NCBI GenBank assembly: GCA_003648225.1
Contig: QMOL01000102.1
Span: 1 to 8,971, forward strand
Direction: 5' to 3'
DNA: 8,971 nucleotides
Source: Chlamydiota bacterium
GTDB taxonomy: Bacteria; Auribacterota; UBA3054; B51-G9
Shown: in pieces, positions 1 through 5,472 of the stretch
How positions within the stretch are numbered: the stretch's first letter is position 1
How the letters are laid out: each line of letters opens with the position of its first letter
Notes under the pieces: generated by a model
Told to the model about the DNA's origin: nothing
Databases searched by the model: none
The model's input: the letters and a program-made list of their open reading frames with translations, nothing else
Position numbers and translations under genes: made by a program

Positions 1-1382
1 GGTTCCATTACATAAAGCAAAGCTTGAGTTCCGCCTTCAACAACTAAAGCTATACGATACCAATCACCGGGATTATAATTAAAGGTGCTCCAGCATTCTA
101 CAAAATTAGTTGTTTCATCGAAAAAAGCAGCTTGGATATGATGATTATCAGCAGCTTCACCTCTGAATTTAAGTACAAAAGTAGGATCAACCCAGCCATT
201 GACATTCCAGGAAGGTTCGCCGTCTTTAGTAACAATACCCTGCCATCCTATACCACTTGCTTTAGCCATACATTCAACTGTGAAACTATCTAAATTCATT
301 GAATCGATTGTGTTTCCACCTGTTTCAGCACCAAAAGTTCCAATATTTTGAACATCGGGAGTGAAAGATCTCGACATAGTGTCGGCAGCGCCTGTTTGCG
401 GTACATTAGCAAAAGGAACATCTGATGAAGCTGCTGACAGTATCGGTGTAATATCGGTTGCCATATGATTACCGTTTCCTGATGAATCTACATAATAATC
501 ATCATTATTGCCTTGATGAACACCGTTTGTTCCTTCTTCGAATCTCCAATAAGCAACAGGAGAAACAGCAGCGCCGCCTGTGGCAGCGAGGAATTGATTT
601 GGTGCGAGAGCAGTATCGCAAATTCTAACTTCATCAACAGAACCATAAAGAGCATTAACTTGTTCGGCACCATCCCAATAGCCACGTCCGATTGCCCATT
701 TACTTGTAAAAGGAATCAGTCCATTAACAATACCCGCTTCATAATCTTCGAGCTCATAATTAGCATCGCCTGGTTCTTTAACATAAAACCACGCTTGAGT
801 TCCGTCGCATACGCAAGCTACCCAATACCATTCGTCCATCTTGAAAGGAAAAGTTGCGAAAAAATCGTGGAAATTTGATGCCCCATCCATAAACTCATAA
901 TTAAATCGGCAATCACCAACTGGATCATATCTGAAGAGAAGTTTAAATGGACTAAAAGGCTGACCGGCATCCGGCTTTCCATCTTTGGATATTGCTGCAC
1001 TCCAATCATAAGTACGATTTTTCATAGCACATTCAATTGTGAAACCATTACTGAAATCATGGGAATCAATCGGCTTGTTATGAGTTGAAATGCACATTTG
1101 ACCGCCTACTGAATTATCATTTCTTCTACAGAAATTCAAAGCGATTTTGTTTTCAGTTTCGCCTTGCGGAATTCCCGGAGGTACAGCGCTGACAGGTGCA
1201 GGGAAGTACCATGCTGACATGTTATTTCCATTTCCGGACGAATCTACATAATATCCATCCAAATTATTTGCATGGGTTGAACCGTTTGGTCCTTCTTCGA
1301 GTCGCCAGTAGGCGACGGTTGCCGCGTTAACGCTTAAGCAAAGCATAACTACAGCGAGAGTTGAGATAATAAATTTTTTCAT
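1..1382 (-). CDS. Secreted tandem-LamG protein, paralogue of the next gene upstream (3' end outside window)
   Basis: The frame is open from an ATG at 1382-1380 to the window edge, giving 460 codons with no stop, so the C-terminus is missing. The start is supported by a strong ribosome binding site, AAGGAGG at 1394-1388, five bases from the ATG. Residues 1-20 are a Sec signal peptide (MKKF, hydrophobic core, cleavage after VNA). Two LamG/concanavalin A-like modules follow: the first from about residue 22 (TVAYWRLEEG), the second from residue 276 (VAYWRFEEG). Each has the signature ends of the family: a DSSGNGN turn near the front, then WAIGRG and GSVDEVRICDTAL near the back. LamG modules usually bind carbohydrate or act as structural beta-sandwich domains; no catalytic motif is visible. 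The protein aligns without large gaps to the first 460 residues of the gene at 1575-4670. Whether it also has the propeller-like region and PEP-CTERM anchor cannot be seen. It has its own promoter at 1533-1561. Confidence 0.93.
   Translation of the reverse strand, partial: MKKFIISTLAVVMLCLSVNAATVAYWRLEEGPNGSTHANNLDGYYVDSSGNGNNMSAWYFPAPVSAVPPGIPQGETENKIALNFCRRNDNSVGGQMCISTHNKPIDSHDFSNGFTIECAMKNRTYDWSAAISKDGKPDAGQPFSPFKLLFRYDPVGDCRFNYEFMDGASNFHDFFATFPFKMDEWYWVACVCDGTQAWFYVKEPGDANYELEDYEAGIVNGLIPFTSKWAIGRGYWDGAEQVNALYGSVDEVRICDTALAPNQFLAATGGAAVSPVAYWRFEEGTNGVHQGNNDDYYVDSSGNGNHMATDITPILSAASSDVPFANVPQTGAADTMSRSFTPDVQNIGTFGAETGGNTIDSMNLDSFTVECMAKASGIGWQGIVTKDGEPSWNVNGWVDPTFVLKFRGEAADNHHIQAAFFDETTNFVECWSTFNYNPGDWYRIALVVEGGTQALLYVME
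214..290. repeat. 77-bp segment identical to 3493-3569 (LamG2 of the two paralogues)
   Basis: These 77 bases match 3493-3569 base for base, including silent codon positions, while surrounding sequence of the two genes differs at many positions. They encode part of the second LamG module in both proteins (around FTVECMAKASGIGW). Confidence 0.9.
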
Positions 1383-1485
1383 TTTTTCCTCCTTTTTGTT
1401 ATTATCTTACAGGGCAGATAAGCTGGTTTTAAGTTAAATACTCAAGGTTAACAGATAAACTATTAAGTTTAAAGCATCCCCCTGT

Positions 1486-1521
1486 GGAAAAAGTGAGTAT
1501 CTGTTATTATTAAAGTATATC
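1486..1521 (-). promoter_or_regulatory. Conserved leader block, copy 1
   Basis: This 36-base block starts about 11 bases after the -10 box of the downstream LamG gene. It matches 26 of 36 positions, without gaps, to the block at 4750-4785 in the leader of the paralogue. The best core is TAATAACAGATACT at 1509-1496. It lies in the expected 5' untranslated region, so it could act as RNA (leader element) or DNA (operator). I recognise no known riboswitch. Further along the same leader, ACAGGG (1485-1480) can pair with CCCTGT (1414-1409) around an inner 6-bp hairpin (1471-1456). That fold is by eye and unproven. Confidence 0.5.
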
Positions 1522-1532
1522 GTTGAGAACCT

Positions 1533-1561
1533 ATTATATCATATTAATTTAATTTTGTCAA
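1533..1561 (-). promoter_or_regulatory. Perfect-consensus sigma-70 promoter for the LamG gene at 1-1382
   Basis: On the minus strand TTGACA (1561-1556) and TATAAT (1538-1533) are separated by exactly 17 bases. Both hexamers are perfect consensus. The predicted start near 1526 leaves a leader of about 145 nt before the ATG at 1382. The -35 box begins only 14 bases after the stop codon of the upstream LamG gene, and no terminator hairpin is visible between them, so read-through from that gene may add to expression. Confidence 0.82.
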
Positions 1562-1574
1562 GGTATTGATATAA

Positions 1575-4500
1575 TTATTTCATTTTACGAAACGCGAGTA
1601 ATGCTAAAGCAATTCCACCGATTATAACTCCCGGTTCGGGAATATCGGAAAAAGTTGTGCTGTACATATAAATCAACTGCGGTGAATTTACAAAAGGTGT
1701 ATACGCAAGTTTAATAACACCGTTACTTGTAACCTGCAGTCCCGCAAAAGTTTCTACAATAATTCCGTTAGTAACAAGTTGCTCGGTTTTCCAGCTTCCT
1801 GAGCGGTTACTCCATAATCGTAATAAGTGATTATCTTTTGTTGAATTGGGCACAATTTCGGTATTATGAACAACCCACATACAGTCGTTCCACGGGTCAT
1901 AAGCTACTGCCGAGCGATTCCAATGTCCTTGAGGTCCGAGGTATTGCCGCATCCAAGAACTTCCTGTTTTATAAAATAGTGCGGCGCAAGCCGGATTGGT
2001 ATTATAATCATGCAAAACAATATATGGATTATTAAGATTATCGAGCGAAAATCCGATTTGGTCGGCATAAACATTGCTGTGAGTCAATGAGATAGGAATT
2101 TCTTCCCAATCAAAATTGCCGCTGCCTTTGCCGTCTTCAACGCCATTGTAAAGGAGATCGACACCCCAGCCGGGACCGTGAAGAGCGATGCAGCGTTTGC
2201 CATTAGAGTCGGTTGCCATTGCAAATGGCAGCCGTAAATCGCCGGGATAATTTGGGAATGGAGGAACAGTGACATCAACAGAAGTAAAAGTATCACCTGC
2301 GGGATTTCCTGTAGCTAATTTTCCGGCGTATCCGCCTGCCTGGTAATTTTCATACCACAAAACAGAAGGCGCGTTGTCAACAAGAGTCATAACATTCCTG
2401 CACTCGCCAAAGAGGTTAGTGATAACTATAATCGGTGTTGTCCATGTACCACCGCTTCTTTGAACATAAGTTACTCCGCCGCCGTCACCGACATCATTTG
2501 CAAGTGCAACTCTCGGTTCATCATCTGTTCCGTATTTCAAGTCGGAATAAGAGCCTTGTCGATCGGCTGTAATAGCTACCGGCGCTTTCAAAGAGCCGAG
2601 AGAATCTTCTTCGACATACATTGCTTTATTACTTGCGTAAGAACTATAGACGAAACCGGCGAGGCCGTCAGATTTAATTGCCATTGAGAATAAATTTGAA
2701 GCGAAGTCGAAATATGTATCATTAGCAACGAGAATAGTGTCCCAATCCATAGATTGGACAACATCATATTTGGAAGTTGAAGATGTCATTTGTCCGCCGG
2801 AATTAACGGCTTCAATTATAAAATCAACGACTGAATCAGCAGCCTGAGCGGGAATGTCCGCTGAATAAATGCTTGAAGACGTATTTGTTGTCATTGGTAC
2901 ACTAATATAACTTCCACCATTAATTTTATAATTAAGTGTGACGTTTGTTATAGTAGCATTCGCAACAGTAATAGCTGCCTGAACAGTAACGCCGTCATTT
3001 TCCGTTGGAGTAGGATAAGGCAAGAATTCAGCATTATTAATTATTGGCGGAACGGGATTGGTATTCATTATATTTCCAAGAAACTGGCTGGGATCAAGTG
3101 CTGTATCACTAATTCTTATTTCATCAACATTCCCGTTAAATCCATCAATTTCCTGTCCCCAATGCATTCCGCGACCAATTGCCCATGGATAATCTGAATC
3201 GATTAATCCGCCAACGATGGGAGTTCCTGCCCAAGTAGTGGTTTTGGAATCTTCTAATATGTAATCAGCATCACTTTCTTTTTTTATGTAAAGAGAAGCA
3301 GTACCTGTGAACTCATTAAATACGGCAGCAATCTGATACCATTTACCGGGAGTATAATTAAAAGAGCTCCAGCATTCTACAAAATTAGTTGTTTCATCAA
3401 AAAAAGCGACTTGAATTTTGTGGTTATCAGCAGCTTCACCTCTGAATTTTATCACAAAAGAAGGATCAACCCAACCATTGATATTCCAGGAGGGTTCGCC
3501 GTCTTTAGTAACAATACCCTGCCATCCTATACCACTTGCTTTAGCCATACATTCAACTGTGAAACTATCAAGATTCATAGATTCAATAGGCTTTGAACCA
3601 CCTGTTTCAGCGCCAAAAGTACCTATATTTTGAACATCGGGAGTAAAAACTCTTGACATAGTATCCGCTTTACCTATTTGTGGAACTGTTGCGAAAGGAA
3701 CATCTGATGAAGCTGTTGACAGTATCGGTGTAATATCGGTAGCCATATGATTACCATTACCGGATGAATCTACATAATAATCATCCGCATTAGCCTGATG
3801 AACACCGTTTGTTCCTTCTTCAAATCTCCAGTAAGCTACCGGTGAAACAGCAGCTCCACCTGACGCGGCAAGGAACTGATTAGGAGCGAGAGCAGTATCA
3901 CAAATTCTTACTTCATCAATAGAGCCATAATGCGGATTTGCCTGATCATTACCGTCCCAAGTACCGCGCGCGATAGCCCAAGCGCTTGTATAAGGGATCA
4001 GTCCGTCAACGACACCTGTTATATGTTGTTCCAAGTCATAACCTGCATCACCCGGTTCTTTAACATAAAGCCATGCCTCAGCTCCGTTACATACACAAGC
4101 CACCCAATACCACTCATCCAATTTGTAAGGAAAAGTTGAAGTGCAAATCTGAACATTTGATCCACCATCGAGAAATTCAAAATTAAATCTTGCATCACCA
4201 ACCGGGTCATATCTGAAGATTAATTTAAAAGGATTGAAAGGACTTGTTGAAACCGGTTTGCCGTTTTTGCTGATAACAGCATTCCAATCGTATGTACGAT
4301 TTTTCATGGCACATTCAATTGTAAAACCACCGCTGAAATCCTGGGAATCAATTGGCTTGTTATGAGTTGAAAGGCACATAACACCACCCACCGCATTTTC
4401 AGTTCTTCTGCAGAAATTTAAAGCGATTTTGTTTTCCGTTTGTCCTTGTGGGATTCCCGGCGGTACAGCGCTGACAGGTGCAGGATAATACCAAGTTGAC

Positions 4501-4670
4501 AAATTATTACTGTAAGATGATGAATCTACAAAATAGTTGTCTAGATCTGTTGTGTGAGTTGAACCGGCAGTTCCTTCTTCAAGTCGCCAATATGCAACGG
4601 TTTTCGCGTTAGCTGTTAGAGTAAGAAGCATTAATACTATTACTGCGATTGCGGAGATTAATTTTTTCAT
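1575..4670 (-). CDS. Secreted PEP-CTERM protein: two LamG modules, Ig-like linker, propeller-like C-terminal region
   Basis: A complete 1031-residue gene. Start: ATG at 4670-4668, with AAGGAAGAG at 4682-4674 as ribosome binding site. Domains in order: signal peptide at residues 1-22 (cleavage after ANA); LamG module 1 from about 24 (VAYWRLEEG) to 270; LamG module 2 from 278 (VAYWRFEEG) to about 535, an internal duplicate of the first; an Ig/FN3-like stretch at about 540-640 (VTLNYKINGG, then DFIIEAVNSGG); a C-terminal region at about 645-1000 with recurring beta-strand patterns (SDGLAGFVY, DSNGKRCIALHG, DNLNNPYIVLHD) that resembles a beta-propeller; and a PEP-CTERM signal at 1008-1031 (SDIPEPG, hydrophobic stretch, basic end RKMK). 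PEP-CTERM tails are cut and anchored by exosortases in organisms that make exopolysaccharide, so this is likely a surface or exported matrix protein. No catalytic residues are recognised. Its own promoter lies at 4800-4828. The N-terminal 460 residues are paralogous to the following gene. Confidence 0.95.
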   Translation of the reverse strand: MKKLISAIAVIVLMLLTLTANAKTVAYWRLEEGTAGSTHTTDLDNYFVDSSSYSNNLSTWYYPAPVSAVPPGIPQGQTENKIALNFCRRTENAVGGVMCLSTHNKPIDSQDFSGGFTIECAMKNRTYDWNAVISKNGKPVSTSPFNPFKLIFRYDPVGDARFNFEFLDGGSNVQICTSTFPYKLDEWYWVACVCNGAEAWLYVKEPGDAGYDLEQHITGVVDGLIPYTSAWAIARGTWDGNDQANPHYGSIDEVRICDTALAPNQFLAASGGAAVSPVAYWRFEEGTNGVHQANADDYYVDSSGNGNHMATDITPILSTASSDVPFATVPQIGKADTMSRVFTPDVQNIGTFGAETGGSKPIESMNLDSFTVECMAKASGIGWQGIVTKDGEPSWNINGWVDPSFVIKFRGEAADNHKIQVAFFDETTNFVECWSSFNYTPGKWYQIAAVFNEFTGTASLYIKKESDADYILEDSKTTTWAGTPIVGGLIDSDYPWAIGRGMHWGQEIDGFNGNVDEIRISDTALDPSQFLGNIMNTNPVPPIINNAEFLPYPTPTENDGVTVQAAITVANATITNVTLNYKINGGSYISVPMTTNTSSSIYSADIPAQAADSVVDFIIEAVNSGGQMTSSTSKYDVVQSMDWDTILVANDTYFDFASNLFSMAIKSDGLAGFVYSSYASNKAMYVEEDSLGSLKAPVAITADRQGSYSDLKYGTDDEPRVALANDVGDGGGVTYVQRSGGTWTTPIIVITNLFGECRNVMTLVDNAPSVLWYENYQAGGYAGKLATGNPAGDTFTSVDVTVPPFPNYPGDLRLPFAMATDSNGKRCIALHGPGWGVDLLYNGVEDGKGSGNFDWEEIPISLTHSNVYADQIGFSLDNLNNPYIVLHDYNTNPACAALFYKTGSSWMRQYLGPQGHWNRSAVAYDPWNDCMWVVHNTEIVPNSTKDNHLLRLWSNRSGSWKTEQLVTNGIIVETFAGLQVTSNGVIKLAYTPFVNSPQLIYMYSTTFSDIPEPGVIIGGIALALLAFRKMK
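3493..3569. repeat. 77-bp segment identical to 214-290
   Basis: Partner of the identical tract in the second LamG module of the downstream paralogue. Flanking bases differ on both sides (for example 3492 against 213). Confidence 0.9.
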
Positions 4671-4749
4671 TTTCTCTTCCTTTGCTTTGTTAGTTAATTA
4701 ATGTTATTAATAAAAAGAACTATCGAATAAAATTAAAAAATTTCGGCAT

Positions 4750-4785
4750 GAAAATTTTAAGTATCTGTAATTAACGAAATATATC
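4750..4785 (-). promoter_or_regulatory. Conserved leader block, copy 2
   Basis: Counterpart of the block at 1486-1521, here starting about 14 bases after the -10 box. The core TAATTACAGATACT at 4773-4760 differs at one of 14 positions from the other copy. The rest of the two leaders has diverged, so this block stands out as conserved. Function unknown. Confidence 0.5.
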
Positions 4786-4799
4786 AGTTAAACACGTTT

Positions 4800-4828
4800 A
4801 TTGTATCAATTAAATTGTGAAATGTCAA
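4800..4828 (-). promoter_or_regulatory. Near-consensus sigma-70 promoter for the 1031-residue LamG/PEP-CTERM gene
   Basis: On the minus strand TTGACA (4828-4823) and TACAAT (4805-4800) are separated by exactly 17 bases. The predicted start near 4793 leaves a leader of roughly 120 nt before the ATG at 4670. The layout mirrors the promoter at 1533-1561. The rest of 4671-4875 is AT-rich with no gene. Confidence 0.8.
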
Positions 4829-4875
4829 TAACATGTTAATTTACATTGCCGAAAGCGTCATAACGGATTTGTTTT

Positions 4876-5010
4876 TCAATATTTCCGTTTTCTTTTGTTT
4901 ATTGCATTAGCAATATTTTTAAATTCACTGTCAGATATAGATTTGTATTTACCGTCTATCAAATCCATTTCTATCTTTTTTTCCTGAGCTGTAAGTTTTA
5001 TTGATTTCAT
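4876..5010 (-). pseudogene. 44-residue ORF resembling the N-terminal half of a ribbon-helix-helix antitoxin
   Basis: The ATG is at 5010-5008 and TGA at 4878-4876. The product begins MKSIKLTAQEKKIE, then has LIDGKY, EFKNIANAI and a basic end NKRKRKY. From memory this is the N-terminal pattern of small CopG/ribbon-helix-helix-type antitoxins (LT-x-x-E-x-x-IE, then G-x-Y, EF-x-x-IA-x-A, RKK), which run to about 80 residues and end in the DNA-binding ribbon-helix-helix part. That part is missing here: the frame stops directly after the basic segment and no other frame restores it. No toxin gene lies beside it. The ribosome binding site is weak (AAAAGA-like). It starts 40 bases after the attC-like site, as a cassette gene would. 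It could be a decayed antitoxin, a short functional protein, or chance. Confidence 0.5.
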
Positions 5011-5050
5011 ATTATTTATCTTTTAATATTTTTGTATATTTTCTACTTGG

Positions 5051-5123
5051 GAATAACGATTGAACTGAGCGGCGGCACAAAAATCCGGTAGTTAAGCCGT
5101 CTGCTCCAGTGATCTTGTTATTT
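5051..5123 (-). other. Integron attC-like recombination site
   Basis: An imperfect inverted repeat with attC layout, read on the minus strand from R'' (AAATAAC, 5123-5117) to R' (GTTATTC, 5057-5051). The outer arms pair over 6 bp (5052-5057 with 5117-5122). An unpaired spacer follows (5058-5063 against 5111-5116). An inner stem then pairs ACTG (5064-5067) with 5107-5110, 5068-5072 with 5101-5105 (one G-T wobble), and CGGC (5073-5076) with 5096-5099. Two bases, C5106 and T5100, are extrahelical, both on the same arm, as in attC sites. The terminal loop is 5077-5095. R' keeps the invariant GTT and R'' the AAC, but each departs from GTTRRRY/RYYYAAC at two positions. It is locally GC-rich in an AT-rich spacer. 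No integrase gene is in the window. Confidence 0.62.
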
Positions 5124-5141
5124 GTTAAAATTAATATCTTT

Positions 5142-5199
5142 GACACAGATAACACTAATTTACACAGATTTTAATTTCTCAATTTGTGAAATTCGTGTT
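5142..5199. repeat. Short-period ACACAGAT/ACACTAAT repeat with adjoining palindrome
   Basis: ACACAGAT occurs at 5143-5150 and 5162-5169 with the related AACACTAAT (5151-5159) between them, a period of about 9.5 bases. It is followed by AATTTC (5173-5178) inverted at GAAATT (5188-5193). On the minus strand it reads as the CTGTGTAAAT...GTGTTATCTGTGTC type of sequence that I recall as a dispersed non-coding repeat in several phyla. It abuts the attC-like site. The stretch 5200-5250 beyond it is T-rich with nothing recognisable. Confidence 0.45.
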
Positions 5200-5251
5200 T
5201 CTTTTTTTCTTTTACTTTCTGTTTGATTTTTTACGTTGTATTTATGCTGGA

Positions 5252-5277
5252 AAATGTTATAATATAGTATAACATTT
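5252..5277. repeat. 10-bp perfect inverted repeat
   Basis: AAATGTTATA (5252-5261) is the exact reverse complement of TATAACATTT (5268-5277), with a 6-base loop. It is AT-rich and has no T-run pattern that would clearly make it a terminator. It could be an operator, a weak bidirectional terminator or part of the dispersed repeat cluster. Confidence 0.5.
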
Positions 5278-5314
5278 GCTAAATAGGGAACACTCGAAAA
5301 GGTTCAAACTAATC

Positions 5315-5429
5315 AATCAACATAAAAGGTTGATTATTATGAACGCAAAGCGTTACTTTGTTAGTACCGGAAAGTTCAAATAGAAATTATTATTTCTATT
5401 TTGGGATAAAACTTGCTCCATAGGAGCAA
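5315..5429. repeat. Cluster of four consecutive hairpins after the GspK-like gene
   Basis: Four perfect short stems occur in 115 bases: AATCAAC/GTTGATT (5315-5321, 5329-5335), AACGC/GCGTT (5342-5346, 5350-5354), a 10-bp stem (5378-5387, 5392-5401, loop TATT) and TTGCTCC/GGAGCAA (5413-5419, 5423-5429, loop ATA). The last, with the flanking ATATTTGTAGAAAAC, resembles a palindromic intergenic element I recall from many bacterial genomes. The order suggests a mobile or REP-like non-autonomous repeat rather than a gene; no ORF is seen here. Confidence 0.5.
5406..5429 (-). terminator. Possible intrinsic terminator of the GspK-like gene
   Basis: Read on the minus strand, the 7-bp stem TTGCTCC/GGAGCAA is followed by GTTTTATCC, beginning 43 bases after the stop codon at 5473. 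The T-run is short, so termination would be weak. It is part of the hairpin cluster and may have been recruited from a repeat. Confidence 0.35.
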
Positions 5430-5472
5430 AATATTTGTAGAAAACAATTAAAAACAGGATTTCGTGCAGCGT

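Noticed and set aside
488..878. Plus- and minus-strand overlapping ORFs of 60-120 codons inside the three large genes
   Set aside because: They lie in other frames of well-supported genes, show no ribosome binding sites or recognisable domains, and match shadow reading frames of repeated LamG sequence.
4850..4890. A second attC or terminator just after the small ORF (GTTATGA; AACGGA/TCCGTT)
   Set aside because: No complementary R'' box with an inner stem could be found for GTTATGA. The 6-bp stem has a 16-base loop and no T-run.
4836..4896. Short RHS-like peptide (IRYDAFGN) in another minus frame after the small ORF
   Set aside because: Only about 19 codons between stops, no start codon, and the match is a few residues; likely chance.
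5236..5263. Plus-strand promoter (TTGTAT, 16 bases, TATAAT)
   Set aside because: The TATAAT is inside an AT-rich palindrome and no plus-strand gene follows; not supported.
5142..5429. CRISPR array
   Set aside because: The repeats are short, differ from each other and lack regular 25-40 bp spacers; no cas gene is present.
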